64,000 bases of DNA from Spirochaetota bacterium (GCA_040756435.1 JBFLZD010000005.1:1-64000), one strand, 5' to 3'. Positions 8,389-17,988 are shown, numbered from the stretch's first letter. Numbers and translations: made by a program. The notes: generated from the sequence alone by a model not told the origin.

Positions 8389-9471
8389 ATGGATAGTTAT
8401 GAAACATTACAGCAGATACTTGACTCACACCCATCCACCGCTCCAAAAACCAAAACATTTATGGAAATTTTACACATATTGTTTACACCGCAGGAAGCTC
8501 AACTTGCAACGTATATGAGTTTTAAAGGTAAAACCGTGAAAGATATTGCAGCAGCTTCGCATATGGACATGGAATTAGCACGCCAGATACTGGAACAGAT
8601 GGCAAATAAAGCCATTATTTACACTGCAAAAAAGGATAACGAAATACTCTATGGGCTTGTTCCAACCATACCAGGATTATTTGAATTTCCTTTTATGAAA
8701 GGCATGACAACCGAAACGCATAAAAAGCTTGCACAGCTGTGGGAAAAGTACCATCATGAAGCATTAGGTAATTCATTCAGTGGCAATCCCACACCGCTCA
8801 TGCGAGTATTGCCCGTTGATACTGCTATAGAACCTGGCATTGTTATTCATCCCTTTGAAGAAGCACGAAAACTCATTGAAAAAGCTCATTATATTGCTCT
8901 TACCAACTGTGCATGTCGTGTAAGTGTCCATAAATGTGATAAACCACTTGATGTGTGCATGATATTTGATGGCGCTGCTGAATTCCTTGTTGACCGAGGA
9001 TATGCCTGGAAGGCAAGTGTTGACCAAACAATCAATGCATTAATGAAAAGCGAGAAAGCCGGGCTGGTTCATACCAGTAATAACAGCAAAGACCGAGCCA
9101 CAGTTATTTGCAATTGCTGTCCATGTTGCTGTACTGTGCTTAGAGGAAGAACTCAAGCTGGGAATATCAATGCATTCAGCACAAGCCGCTTTGAAGCAAA
9201 AATTGATATAAACAATTGCTCTGGCTGTGAAGCATGTGCAAATGGCCGATGCCCAATGAATGCTATAAGCATGGATAATGGTATGGCTTCCGTAGATGCA
9301 TCACAATGTATTGGATGTGGCCTTTGTGCAAGTGTCTGCACTTCACATGCAATTACATTAATTGAAAGAACATCAACACCTGATATACCAGCTACCGTAA
9401 CAGAGATGGGAATTAAAGTAGCACAGGAAAAAGGAAGATTGGATAGATTTATTGAAGTTATGAAGAAATAA
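8389..9471 (+). CDS. Ferredoxin-like protein with two [4Fe-4S] motifs and extra Cys clusters
   Basis: A 360-residue soluble iron-sulfur protein. The N-terminal 100 residues look helical and winged-helix-like (GKTVKDIAAASHMDMELARQ). The middle has NCACR and CDKPLDVC segments and an unusual NCCPCCC cluster near residue 235. The C-terminus has two ferredoxin motifs: C277, C280, C283, C288 and C307, C310, C313, C317. The start at 8389 follows AAGGAGG; an upstream in-frame ATG at 8359 lacks such a site. Related proteins in anaerobes are annotated only as 4Fe-4S binding proteins. An electron-transfer or redox-sensing role is likely, with the partner unknown. The gene ends in a long inverted repeat. 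Confidence 0.75.
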   Translation: MDSYETLQQILDSHPSTAPKTKTFMEILHILFTPQEAQLATYMSFKGKTVKDIAAASHMDMELARQILEQMANKAIIYTAKKDNEILYGLVPTIPGLFEFPFMKGMTTETHKKLAQLWEKYHHEALGNSFSGNPTPLMRVLPVDTAIEPGIVIHPFEEARKLIEKAHYIALTNCACRVSVHKCDKPLDVCMIFDGAAEFLVDRGYAWKASVDQTINALMKSEKAGLVHTSNNSKDRATVICNCCPCCCTVLRGRTQAGNINAFSTSRFEAKIDINNCSGCEACANGRCPMNAISMDNGMASVDASQCIGCGLCASVCTSHAITLIERTSTPDIPATVTEMGIKVAQEKGRLDRFIEVMKK

Positions 9472-9476
9472 CATAA

Positions 9477-9520
9477 TGCATGTAAACTCTGCTCCTTGAC
9501 GTCAACAGAGTTTACATGCA
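9477..9520. terminator. Bidirectional hairpin between convergent genes
   Basis: TGCATGTAAACTCTG (9477-9491) and CAGAGTTTACATGCA (9506-9520) are a perfect 15-bp inverted repeat with a 14-base loop. It lies between two convergent stop codons and can terminate from either side, although the T tracts are poor. Confidence 0.65.
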
Positions 9521-9532
9521 CTTTGCTTTCAA

Positions 9533-10093
9533 TTACATTCCTAACATTGCCTTCTTGAGGCTTTCCTGAACTGGCTTTGGTCCAAGCCATATTGCAAACA
9601 ATGCTTTCTTAAGATCAAGCCCTGCAACAGAACCCAATGTGGTTGTTTTCTTTGTTTCTGTTTTAGTAAACACTGCTGTAATTCCTGCTTTGGGGTCATA
9701 TCCCAACTGGATTACATCACCTTTCTTGAATTCAACAGCATCAAAAAGCTTTAAGAAAGCGTCCTGTTTGGCAGTTGCATACCCACTTGATGCAGCCTGT
9801 GCAAAACCCTCTTTGGTTGCTTCTAAAAATCTTTCTTTGTTTAACAATACCGAATCTATAACCAGTACTACTGCCATTGGCTCATCAGCTTCAACAATGG
9901 CTTTTGCATCAGCTGTTTTAAGGCTTTCAGGTACCCAAAGTGTTGCATAATACACAGTACCTAATATCCCTTTTGTTCTTTTGCCAGTACCTTTTTTTAC
10001 CAGCTCCTTGCCTCCAATACTCAGCGAAAAAACATCTGACATCATGCAAACGGCAACCAGTAATGCTATAACAACTACCACACTTTTACGCAT
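9533..10093 (-). CDS. Exported chalcone isomerase-fold protein
   Basis: A 186-residue protein with a Sec signal peptide (MRKSVVVVIALLVAVCMMSDVFS) and a single domain of the bacterial chalcone-isomerase-like family. The typical start LSIGGKELVKKGTGKRTKGILGTVYYATLWVP and the C-terminal ALFAIWLGPKPVQESLKKAMLG are both present. In bacteria these proteins are periplasmic and lack proven flavonoid isomerase activity; binding of small hydrophobic ligands such as fatty acids is the usual suggestion. A good ribosome site (AAGGAGG) precedes the ATG at 10093. The gene has its own leader, which contains the palindrome TATAGTAACTATA. Confidence 0.85.
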   Translation of the reverse strand: MRKSVVVVIALLVAVCMMSDVFSLSIGGKELVKKGTGKRTKGILGTVYYATLWVPESLKTADAKAIVEADEPMAVVLVIDSVLLNKERFLEATKEGFAQAASSGYATAKQDAFLKLFDAVEFKKGDVIQLGYDPKAGITAVFTKTETKKTTTLGSVAGLDLKKALFAIWLGPKPVQESLKKAMLGM

Positions 10094-10179
10094 ATTAACC
10101 TCCTTGTGTTATTATAATTTTTTTAATATAGTTAGTTAATGGTTATATAGTAACTATAGTCTATTTATACAATAGTCAA

Positions 10180-10833
10180 TTAAAAAATTTTCTGTTCTAG
10201 TATAATCGATAATGTATCCATAACATCAAAAAAATCATCCCATTCATAGTATTCTTTATCTTTTGGTAAAAACTTTTTTAAAAGGCCCCGGGCAAACACT
10301 ATATCAGCATACTTTGCCATCTCAATATCAGTAGGACCATCACCAATAGCTATTTTGCACGGGTGGCGATAGTTACTCATAATGGCAGCCTTTGCCACCA
10401 GTTCACCTTCATGCTCATACTCAGAATATACTTTGAGATACTCACCGCTTGCATCAATCTTTGCTGCATAGACTGCGGTTACGTATTCTTTCAGATTGCC
10501 TAACTTTCGCACCACGCTATCGTATAATCCGCCAGATATAATAATAACAGGGATGGATCTATTATTGCAATATTCCAGAAACTCTCCAAATCCCGGCCGT
10601 ATTTCTTTATCATCGATGTATGCCAGCATATCTTTATATAATGAAGAGGGTAAAGATTCAAGTAACTGTCGCACACCCTGTCTGATGGTAAGCTCTTTAT
10701 TCCACATCTTTCTGCCAATTTCATCAAATAAATCCGGAGCAAAGGTTTTACACATTCCCACAAATGTCTCAACGGTAGTTATAGTGCCATCAAAGTCACA
10801 GAATATGCTGTATGTAGTATTGTTTTGTTGCAT
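10180..10833 (-). CDS. HAD-IB phosphatase, MtnX-like
   Basis: A 217-residue haloacid dehalogenase-type phosphatase. Motif I is FCDFDGTITT, with the nucleophile Asp and the acid Asp two residues later. Motif II is IIISGG, and motif IV is IAIGDGPTDIEMAKYAD. The cap region and length match the MtnX group (2-hydroxy-3-keto-5-methylthiopentenyl-1-phosphate phosphatase of methionine salvage) and related phosphoserine phosphatase-like proteins. No other methionine-salvage gene is nearby, so the substrate is not certain. It lies 30 bases downstream of the chemoreceptor gene on the same strand. Confidence 0.8.
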   Translation of the reverse strand: MQQNNTTYSIFCDFDGTITTVETFVGMCKTFAPDLFDEIGRKMWNKELTIRQGVRQLLESLPSSLYKDMLAYIDDKEIRPGFGEFLEYCNNRSIPVIIISGGLYDSVVRKLGNLKEYVTAVYAAKIDASGEYLKVYSEYEHEGELVAKAAIMSNYRHPCKIAIGDGPTDIEMAKYADIVFARGLLKKFLPKDKEYYEWDDFFDVMDTLSIILEQKIF

Positions 10834-10863
10834 TATATAATAGTTTTGAAAATAAGTTAGATA

Positions 10864-12444
10864 TTAATCCAATGAACTATCGCCCTGCGATTTTTCTAAA
10901 AGCGCTGTTGCATTGTTCAAAATGCTTCGGGAAGTATGCGCAAGCTGCTGGATTTCATCAACCATCTGAGAAACAACCTCATTCATATGTTCAATGGCTT
11001 TTGCGCTTGCTTCAATTGCTGCTTTTTGCTCTTCAGTACCAGCACCAATATTTTTTGCCAATTCAACGTTTTTTTCCATCTGGTCAATGATATTTTTTAT
11101 GTACCGCTCTTCAACAGTTACACTATCCTGCAGTATTTTAATCTTTGATGAGCTTTCGGCCATACGAGCAATCAGATCCTTTAACATCTCAGCAGTAGTC
11201 CTGATAACTTCCACACCAGTTTCAGTAGTTTTTGTGCTCTGTATCAGCACCTTTTCAATATCTTTGATACTCTCAGATGTTTGAAAGGCCAGTTTGCCAA
11301 TTTCATCCGCTACCACTGCAAATCCCCTACCATACTCGCCTGCACGCGCAGCCTCAATGCTAGCGTTAAGTGATAGTAAATTTATTTTATCAGCAATATC
11401 AACTATTACGTTAATAGTGTCACCAATTTTCTGACTTTGCTCACGTATCTGATTGATGGTTGCCTCCACCTCTTTGATTCTTTCGTTAGCATTGCCTGTA
11501 CGCGCAACAACATTTTCAACTTCCTGAATTGTTTTATCTAAATTTTGCCGTGTTTCGTTTTTTATAACTTTGAACTCGCTAACAATGGTTTCCATCATCT
11601 CATTGCCACCCACCTGCTCTTCGGAAATGCGTGCAATGCTTTCCGCTGAACCCAGCAGTTCTTCCAGTGTTGCGGATATTTCTTCAAAGGTTGAAGCCTG
11701 ATTCTGCATCTTTTCGTTAAATTTTACAGTGAGTATGTCCTGCTGTTTAACCTGTTCCAGTAAATCTGCTACCTTTTCTTTGATAGTTTCGTTGAGTTGT
11801 CGTTGTACATCCGATTGTTCCTGAATAATAGATAGTTGTTTGGTGGAGCGGTCATCATACTGCTGAACTACTTTTATATTCCGTGAAGCTAATATACCAA
11901 ATACAGCAGTAATCATGATAAAGAAAATCTCGCGAAATATTATAAAACCGTGGACCGGCTTGCCATCAAGTGTTGCATCCCAGTGTATGACTGCTCCATG
12001 AGCTATCGCCACTAATACAAACGCAGTCCATGTTACTACCGTATAGCCAGTGTAAAAGGCCATAAGCCGCCGATTGAAGTATAGTTGCAGCATTACCAGT
12101 AATATAACCATAAGAACTGAGCTATTATACGACTCAAGCGCAAATGTCCAGTCATACTTTTGTGCATAGGCAAACTTGGCTGCTAAGGGTATATTAACAC
12201 TGATAAATCCCAGAATCCATTCAAAAACGCCAGTTGATTTTAGTAATTTTTTTCTTTTATAGATGAAATATGCCAGTAATATACAAATGGTACTGATAAA
12301 CGATAGCCGTAAAATTTCCAGAATATCAACTTTCCCCAATATCTGGAATATATGGGCAATGACCGCTATTATTATAAATAGTATAATATATGTTCCACTT
12401 GATTTTATTTCCAGAACCTGTCGTGCTGTATATTTTGTTTCCAT
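10864..12444 (-). CDS. Methyl-accepting chemotaxis protein with a multi-pass membrane domain
   Basis: A 526-residue chemoreceptor. The first ~205 residues hold about six hydrophobic segments and no periplasmic ligand domain, so it probably senses a membrane-related or intracellular cue. No HAMP domain is obvious. A coiled coil from about residue 205 leads to the signalling hairpin with the conserved tip [20 protein letters not shown]. This form lacks a C-terminal pentapeptide for CheR. The gene ends with GDSSLD, where GDS is encoded by a GCGATAGTT motif. It probably heads a transcript with the MtnX-like gene. Confidence 0.9.
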   Translation of the reverse strand: METKYTARQVLEIKSSGTYIILFIIIAVIAHIFQILGKVDILEILRLSFISTICILLAYFIYKRKKLLKSTGVFEWILGFISVNIPLAAKFAYAQKYDWTFALESYNSSVLMVILLVMLQLYFNRRLMAFYTGYTVVTWTAFVLVAIAHGAVIHWDATLDGKPVHGFIIFREIFFIMITAVFGILASRNIKVVQQYDDRSTKQLSIIQEQSDVQRQLNETIKEKVADLLEQVKQQDILTVKFNEKMQNQASTFEEISATLEELLGSAESIARISEEQVGGNEMMETIVSEFKVIKNETRQNLDKTIQEVENVVARTGNANERIKEVEATINQIREQSQKIGDTINVIVDIADKINLLSLNASIEAARAGEYGRGFAVVADEIGKLAFQTSESIKDIEKVLIQSTKTTETGVEVIRTTAEMLKDLIARMAESSSKIKILQDSVTVEERYIKNIIDQMEKNVELAKNIGAGTEEQKAAIEASAKAIEHMNEVVSQMVDEIQQLAHTSRSILNNATALLEKSQGDSSLD

Positions 12445-12987
12445 AGGAACCTCACAAAATGTTATTCAAAGGCTCTAAGTACTTATAGTATACAATGTAA
12501 GCAGCAACATCAACAATAATACTATGTTAGTAACAATAAATTGCTATAAAAAAATAATAATCCTATCAGTACAAATTAGCATAATCATATTTTACATTAT
12601 ATATAGTATAGCTCATACCGTCTATTTATCCTTATGGGCATCTAAAAAAACTACTTATTTCCGAAATAATTCACATAATAGAAAGCAGTTTTAACCTATA
12701 TATAGTCCCACAAGGGAACATCCTATCGTAATATCCACATGTACGGTGCAAGGAAAAATATGATATACACTCCATTTGCCTTTAGAGGTGGGATGATGTT
12801 GCATTGTTGGCCTTAAAAAAGTTAAGGGATAAATACTGAAAATTTTTTATAAAAACATTTGCATTTTTATATTACCTATAACCCACTATTAGCAAATATT
12901 CAAAATGATTATTCCTTAAAAGTATTCCATCCTCTCCATGGTTGGAATATGAATGAAATTTTATTTATCAATTAAGGCAGTCCTGGC
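12445..12987. other. Divergent intergenic region with a repeat copy
   Basis: This 543-base AT-rich gap between the chemoreceptor (minus) and the MFS gene (plus) holds one copy of a dispersed repeat at 12661-12723. No open frame with a ribosome binding site and no cobalamin riboswitch core was found. Confidence 0.5.
12661..12723 (+). repeat. Copy C of a ~63-bp dispersed repeat
   Basis: Aligns with the minus strand of 34854-34918. The shared blocks are AGAAAGC(A/G)GTTTTA and CCCACA(A/G)GGGAACATCC, with a variable A/T-rich spacer between them. Confidence 0.6.
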
Positions 12988-14250
12988 ATGAATACTATTA
13001 ACATTGCAACATTAAACAAAAAACGCTATCTGCATGTATTACTCCCTCTTTTTGCTGGTTCAATTATTGCATATTTAGATAGAGTTAATATAGCATACGC
13101 AGCTCTTACCATGAATACGGATTTAGGTTTCTCTGCCGAAATATTTGGCATAGGTGCCGGCATTTTTTTTGTGGGCTATATACTCTTTGAAATTCCCGGG
13201 GCAATCATTGCTGAAAAGTGGAATCCCAAAGGGTGGCTCATGCGTATCATGATTACCTGGGGAATAGTATCTTTTTTCATGGCATTTATCACCAAACCAT
13301 GGCATTTTTATCTGTTGCGCTTTTTACTGGGCAGTGCTGAGGCAAGCTTTTACCCGGTATTATATGCAAGCATGATACCTCGCTGGTTTACACCAGAAGA
13401 GCGCCCTAAAGCCATTGCCCTTATGCTTACATCACTTCAGGTTTCAGCAATAATTGGATCTCCTCTTGCAGGGCTTTTACTGGATATATCAGCGTTTGGC
13501 CTTAAAGGCTGGCAACTTTTATTTATATGCGAAGCAATACCAGCACTGTTATTTGGAATACTTCTATACTTTATTCTTTCAAATGACCCACAGCAGGTCA
13601 GCTGGCTCACTGATGCTGAAAAGAAGTATTTGAAGGATGAGCTATCGCATGAGCAAACACAAAAAGGGCAGCATTACACAGTATGGCAGGCACTCAAAGA
13701 TAAAGAAGTATTGAAGCTTGCACTCATCTATTTTCTATGGATAACCGGCTTCTGGGGTTTCAATTACTGGATGCCAACAGTCATTAAGGAGTTATCCGGC
13801 TGGTCAAATATTGCCATTGGCCTTCTTTTTGCCATTCCCATGACATTGTCTCTTATTGTCATGGTGTATATTGGTCACTCATCCTCAAAAACTGGTGAAA
13901 AGCGCCTCCATGGCGCAGTTCCGCTTGGCATTGCTGCTATAGGACTGGGTGCTGGTGTTTTTATCAAAGACCCAGCAATTAACATGATTTTTGTATCCTT
14001 AGCAGCAATTGGTGTTTTTGGTCCTTTTGGAGTATGGTGGTCATACCCAACAACATTTCTGTCCGGGGCAGCAGCTGCCGGAGCTATTGGCCTTATCAAT
14101 TCATCCGGAAATATTGGTGGGTATGTTGGCCCTTATCTTATAGGCATTATTAAGGATATTACCAACTCATTTGAAATATCATTTGTTATCCTTGCATGTA
14201 TGGTGCTGACATCTGGCATCATGATGCTCACACTGAAAAAGAAGGTGTAA
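12988..14250 (+). CDS. MFS transporter of the anion:cation symporter (ACS) type
   Basis: A 420-residue inner-membrane transporter with about 12 hydrophobic segments. It has the early AYLDRVNIAYAALTM segment and the RFLLGSAEASFYPVLY segment typical of ACS-family carriers of organic acids such as glucarate, hexuronates or phthalate. The central loop (about 205-240) is charged. Its stop codon is 2 bases before the cobO start, so the two are co-transcribed and probably translationally linked. That makes uptake of a corrinoid-related or cobamide-dependent substrate thinkable, but the substrate is not shown by the sequence. Confidence 0.85.
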   Translation: MNTINIATLNKKRYLHVLLPLFAGSIIAYLDRVNIAYAALTMNTDLGFSAEIFGIGAGIFFVGYILFEIPGAIIAEKWNPKGWLMRIMITWGIVSFFMAFITKPWHFYLLRFLLGSAEASFYPVLYASMIPRWFTPEERPKAIALMLTSLQVSAIIGSPLAGLLLDISAFGLKGWQLLFICEAIPALLFGILLYFILSNDPQQVSWLTDAEKKYLKDELSHEQTQKGQHYTVWQALKDKEVLKLALIYFLWITGFWGFNYWMPTVIKELSGWSNIAIGLLFAIPMTLSLIVMVYIGHSSSKTGEKRLHGAVPLGIAAIGLGAGVFIKDPAINMIFVSLAAIGVFGPFGVWWSYPTTFLSGAAAAGAIGLINSSGNIGGYVGPYLIGIIKDITNSFEISFVILACMVLTSGIMMLTLKKKV

Positions 14251-14252
14251 CC

Positions 14253-14771
14253 ATGAAAGGTTTTGTGCAATGCTATACCGGCAATGGAAAAGGAAAGACA
14301 ACTGCGGCAATAGGGCTTGCTATCCGGGCAGCTGGCTGGGGCAAGCATTCAATTATCATTCAATTTTTAAAGGGGCAAAAGTCCGGTGAACAGATAGCAC
14401 TTAAGCGATTTAACGATTTAATAACAATTGAAACATACGGTACCAAAAACTTTTATATTCCCGGCAACAATGATGCTGAATATAAAGCATTAGCACACAA
14501 AGCATACAACCGCTGTATGGAAGTTTGTGGCGATAGTTTTTACGAGATAATTATCTGTGATGAAATACTGACAGCGCTCCATTTCAAGCTAATTACCATG
14601 AAAGATATCATTGCATTGATAAAAACCAGGCGAAATGATGCAGAATTAATACTAACCGGTAGAGGGCTTCCCAAAAAACTGCATCCATACTGTGACCTTA
14701 TAACTGAGATGAAAGATATCAAACATTATTATGAGAAGGGAGTTAATGCACGAAAAGGAATAGAATGGTGA
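14253..14771 (+). CDS. cobO: Cob(I)alamin adenosyltransferase, CobA/CobO type
   Basis: Transfers the adenosyl group of ATP to the reduced cobalt of corrinoids, making adenosylcobalamin or its precursors. The 172-residue protein has the P-loop GNGKGKTT near residue 9, the conserved FLKG and the IIICDEI Walker B-like segment. The start at 14253 is set by the conserved N-terminus directly before the P-loop; upstream in-frame codons overlap the MFS gene. It is the second gene of a two-gene unit with the MFS transporter and ends in a strong terminator. No other corrin-synthesis gene is in the window, which suits salvage. Confidence 0.9.
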   Translation: MKGFVQCYTGNGKGKTTAAIGLAIRAAGWGKHSIIIQFLKGQKSGEQIALKRFNDLITIETYGTKNFYIPGNNDAEYKALAHKAYNRCMEVCGDSFYEIIICDEILTALHFKLITMKDIIALIKTRRNDAELILTGRGLPKKLHPYCDLITEMKDIKHYYEKGVNARKGIEW

Positions 14772-14779
14772 GTATATAA

Positions 14780-14822
14780 TCTAACGGCGAAGTTTAAGCT
14801 TCGCCGTTAGATTTTTGTTTCT
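14780..14822. terminator. Strong terminator between cobO and acs
   Basis: TCTAACGGCGAAG (14780-14792) and CTTCGCCGTTAGA (14799-14811) form a perfect 13-bp stem followed by TTTTTG on the plus strand. It lies directly between two convergent genes and may serve both. Confidence 0.85.
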
Positions 14823-14823
14823 T

Positions 14824-16806
14824 TTACTTGCCCTGAAGTTTCTTTGCATCATTGATGAGTGTATCAACAACAGTTGGATCTGCCAGTGTTGAAGTGTCAC
14901 CCATACCTGATTTATCAAATTCTCCTGCTGCAATCTTCTTTAAGATTCGGCGCATTATCTTACCTGAACGGGTCTTGGGAAGTGCATCTGCCCACTGTAT
15001 CATTTCAGGAGTTGCAATTGGTCCAATCTCCTTACGAACGTGAGCAACAAGCTCTTTTTTAAGCTCATCAGATTTTTCCACACCAGTCTTAAGAGTTACG
15101 AATGCATAGATTGACTGACCTTTAATTTCATGTGGGTAGCCAACAACAGCAGATTCAGCTACTTTTGGATGAGCTACAAGAGCTGATTCAATTTCAGCAG
15201 TTCCCATACGGTGGCCGGATACGTTGATAACGTCGTCAACACGGCCAGTGATCTGGTAGTAACCATCTTTATCACGTTTACAGCCGTCACCGGTGAAGTA
15301 CTTGCCAGGGAACTGTGTAAAGTAGGTATTGAAGAATCTTTCTGGATCCCCGTATACACCTCGCATCTGGCCTGGCCATGATCGCTTGATGCACAGGTTG
15401 CCTGTGCATACACCTTCAAGTTCAGTGCCATTATCATCAACAATACATGGTTCAACGCCAAAGAATGGAACAGTAGCCATAGCTGGCTTAATGTCAATTG
15501 CACCTGGTAGTGGAGTAATGAGGATTCCACCAGTTTCTGTCTGCCACCATGTATCAACTATTGGACACTCACCCCTGCCTATCTTATGATAGTACCAGTT
15601 CCATGCTTCTGGATTCAACGGTTCACCAACTGAACCAAGCAGCTGTATTGATGAAATGTCATGCTTTTCAACCCAGCTGTCGCCTTCTTTTGCCAGTGCA
15701 CGGATAGCTGTTGGAGCTGTGTAGAAAATATTAACTTTATATTTTTCAACGATTGCCCAGAATCTTCCAAAGTCCGGGTATGTTGGAACACCTTCAAACA
15801 TAATAGTGGTTGCACCATTTGCAAGTGGTCCATATACAATGTAAGAGTGACCGGTTACCCACCCAATGTCAGCAGTACACCAGTAGATGTCACCATCATG
15901 GTAGTCAAAAATCATCTTGTGTGTAAATGCAACATAGGTTAAATATCCACCGGTTGTATGCATAACACCTTTTGGTTTTCCGGTTGATCCAGAAGTATAC
16001 AGAATGAATAGTGGGTCTTCAGCATCCATTTCTTCTGGTGGGCAATTGGCATCAACCTTTGCCATTTCTTCTTCATACCACTTATCCATTTTGTCATTCC
16101 AGTTAACCTGGATCTTATCGCCAACCCGTTTTACAACGATGTGCAGGCGAACAGTTGGACATTCAGCAATAGCTTTATCAGCATTGTCTTTCTGTGGAAC
16201 AGCCTTTGCCCCACGGAATGTACCGTCGCAGGACACTACAACTTCTGATTTACAGTCCTGAATTCGGTCACGAAGCGCTTCAGCAGAGAAACCACCAAAT
16301 ACTACCGAGTGGATAGCACCAATTCGTGTACATGCCAAAATACCAATAGCAAGCTCAGGAATCATAGGAAGGAAGAATGTAACGCGGTCGCCTTTTTTTA
16401 CACCATTCTTCTTCAATACATTGGCAAACTTACATACCTGCTCGTGCAGTTCTTTGTAGGTGAACTTTTTGTCTTCAGTGGGCTCATTGCCTTCCCAGAT
16501 CAGCGCAACCTGGTTGCCGCGTTTTTCCAGATGTCTGTCAAGACAGTTGTAGGATACGTTTAACTTTCCATTGACAAACCAACGTACCCACAGATCCTTA
16601 GCGGTAGTTCCATAGTTGCAATCCATTACCTTGTCCCATTTCTTGAACCAGGTAACATACTCTTCGGCAATTTTTCCCCAGAAGCCTTCTGGATTTGCCA
16701 GTGATTCTTTCCACATCTTTTCGTACTCTTCCCGGCTCTTTATATACGCTTTCTTGCGGAATTTCTCAGGAACCGGGTAAATCTCTTTTAATGTAACTTC
16801 TGCCAT
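14824..16806 (-). CDS. acs: Acetyl-CoA synthetase (AMP-forming)
   Basis: Activates acetate to acetyl-CoA through acetyl-AMP. The 660-residue length and full domain set match Acs: the phosphate-binding loop [12 protein letters not shown], the adenine-site segment [11 protein letters not shown], the hinge region [29 protein letters not shown] and the C-terminal [11 protein letters not shown]. The lysine in that last motif is the regulatory acetylation site in homologues. ATG at 16806 follows GGAGGTAAT. It lies 66 bases downstream of the IMP cyclohydrolase gene, with a small hairpin between. The enzyme fits a cell using acetate or scavenging it beside the thiolase operon at 53-56 kb. Confidence 0.95.
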   Translation of the reverse strand: MAEVTLKEIYPVPEKFRKKAYIKSREEYEKMWKESLANPEGFWGKIAEEYVTWFKKWDKVMDCNYGTTAKDLWVRWFVNGKLNVSYNCLDRHLEKRGNQVALIWEGNEPTEDKKFTYKELHEQVCKFANVLKKNGVKKGDRVTFFLPMIPELAIGILACTRIGAIHSVVFGGFSAEALRDRIQDCKSEVVVSCDGTFRGAKAVPQKDNADKAIAECPTVRLHIVVKRVGDKIQVNWNDKMDKWYEEEMAKVDANCPPEEMDAEDPLFILYTSGSTGKPKGVMHTTGGYLTYVAFTHKMIFDYHDGDIYWCTADIGWVTGHSYIVYGPLANGATTIMFEGVPTYPDFGRFWAIVEKYKVNIFYTAPTAIRALAKEGDSWVEKHDISSIQLLGSVGEPLNPEAWNWYYHKIGRGECPIVDTWWQTETGGILITPLPGAIDIKPAMATVPFFGVEPCIVDDNGTELEGVCTGNLCIKRSWPGQMRGVYGDPERFFNTYFTQFPGKYFTGDGCKRDKDGYYQITGRVDDVINVSGHRMGTAEIESALVAHPKVAESAVVGYPHEIKGQSIYAFVTLKTGVEKSDELKKELVAHVRKEIGPIATPEMIQWADALPKTRSGKIMRRILKKIAAGEFDKSGMGDTSTLADPTVVDTLINDAKKLQGK

Positions 16807-16848
16807 CTATTACCTCCGATGTTTATATTATAGTATGAGTATTATGGG

Positions 16849-16866
16849 CACCGCTATATTGCGGTG
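16849..16866. terminator. Weak hairpin after the IMP cyclohydrolase gene
   Basis: CACCGC (16849-16854) and GCGGTG (16861-16866) pair around a 6-base loop just past the stop codon. There is no T tract, so termination may be partial or the site may only mark the message end. Confidence 0.35.
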
Positions 16867-16872
16867 TAACCC

Positions 16873-17472
16873 CTACGCATTCTTAAATTGTTCTTTCAAA
16901 TATGAAGCAATCATTGAATCATAGTTTGATGTCAACTCAAAAACCTTAATTGCCAATCTGAAATTTGTCTTTTCTGAAACAGCACCATTATTTGCTTCCA
17001 TGTCTTTAAGCACAGCTTCATAATCAGATGGGTCCACGATAACGGTAACATATTTATAATTTTTTGCTGATGAGCGCAGCATTGCCGGGCCGCCAATATC
17101 TATATTTTCTATGGCTTCTTCCAGCGTACACCCTTTTGCCACTGTCTGCTTAAATGGATATAAATTGATGACAACCATGTCAATGGGAATAATACCATGT
17201 TTCTGCATTGCAGCAATATGTTCAGGATTATCACGCAATCCTAAAAGTGCTCCATGTATCTTTGGATGCAATGTTTTAACCCTGCCATCCATCATTTCAG
17301 GAAAACCAGTGTAGTCTGAAACTTCTGTAACAGCAATACCAGAATCGCGTAACAGTTTTGCTGTGCCTCCGGTAGATAAAATATCAACTCCAAACTCTTT
17401 AAGCTTTGATGCAAACGGTACTATTCCTGATTTATCTGATAAACTTATAAGCGCTCGTTTAATTACTGACAT
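16873..17472 (-). CDS. purH: Stand-alone IMP cyclohydrolase (N-terminal half of PurH)
   Basis: Closes formyl-AICAR to IMP, the last step of purine synthesis. The 199 residues correspond to only the MGS-like cyclohydrolase domain of the usual ~520-residue bifunctional PurH. The family start ([18 protein letters not shown]), [31 protein letters not shown] and [16 protein letters not shown] are all intact. The frame closes with a proper stop after YLKEQFKNA, near the natural domain boundary, so this looks like a split gene and not a truncation. No AICAR transformylase domain follows in any frame downstream, where acs begins. That activity must be encoded elsewhere, as a separate PurH C-terminal domain or PurP. 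Confidence 0.9.
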   Translation of the reverse strand: MSVIKRALISLSDKSGIVPFASKLKEFGVDILSTGGTAKLLRDSGIAVTEVSDYTGFPEMMDGRVKTLHPKIHGALLGLRDNPEHIAAMQKHGIIPIDMVVINLYPFKQTVAKGCTLEEAIENIDIGGPAMLRSSAKNYKYVTVIVDPSDYEAVLKDMEANNGAVSEKTNFRLAIKVFELTSNYDSMIASYLKEQFKNA

Positions 17473-17752
17473 TTTAACCTTATTTAACTATTTTAATTAT
17501 ACTAAAATTCGTTTTTATTATCATACTACGGTTATGACCATTTGAATAAGCACCTAAAAAAATACAAGCATTTTTTAAATCTGAACAAAATGACTGTATT
17601 TTAACAATAATCCAGACAACGAATAGCATATTTTTGTGAATGTTATTACCATGATAACCATCAATTCTTCATCATTATTGATATATTTATAATAGTTAAT
17701 ATGATACAATGAAACTAAACATCGGATTATCCGTATTGCACTTTTCACTACA

Positions 17753-17876
17753 CTATACTGCTCTGACCCCAACAACCAGGAATTCTGTCATATCCCCAGC
17801 ATTCTTCGCGTGAACCCCTATATTTTCTTATGCAGAGACACAGCAAACACAGGATTTGATATAGTGCTCTGACCCC
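17753..17876 (-). repeat. Direct repeats of GGGGTCAGAGC bounding a ~90-bp segment
   Basis: GCTCTGACCCC occurs at 17760-17770 and 17866-17876, each preceded by TATA(C/G)T. Similar GGGGTCAGAG words are common beside REP-associated transposase (RAYT, IS200-like) genes in other genomes. Here only the flanks and a short core remain, with no transposase frame. Confidence 0.5.
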
Positions 17877-17898
17877 ATTTCCCACACGTATGGTTTTT

Positions 17899-17913
17899 AC
17901 CGGTAACTATCGC
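17899..17913 (-). repeat. GCGATAGTT motif with the CCGG extension, intergenic
   Basis: Reads ACCGGTAACTATCGC on the plus strand. The same 14-base core occurs in the other orientation at 32388-32401 and at 55249-55262. Confidence 0.6.
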
Positions 17914-17972
17914 TCATAATTTAAAAAAATTACTTACTCCAAAAAATTTTTATTGTCATTGAGAATAAATTA

Positions 17973-17988
17973 TAGTATTTTTATACTA
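17973..17988. promoter_or_regulatory. Candidate TetR operator
   Basis: TAGTAT (17973-17978) and ATACTA (17983-17988) form an inverted repeat around TTTT, with a further TAGTAT half-site at 17992-17997. It lies 24 bases before the tetR ATG and would suit self-repression. Confidence 0.5.

Noticed and set aside
9153-9590. 145-codon minus-strand frame spanning the ferredoxin gene end and the hairpin
   Set aside because: It crosses the 15-bp inverted repeat and overlaps conserved genes on both sides.
12700-12987. Possible cobalamin riboswitch before the MFS-cobO pair
   Set aside because: No B12-box consensus (GCCACTG region) could be found. The structured part belongs to a repeat also present at 34854.
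17575-17775. 66-codon minus-strand frame in the purH-tetR gap
   Set aside because: No ribosome site, low-complexity composition, and it overlaps the repeat flanks.
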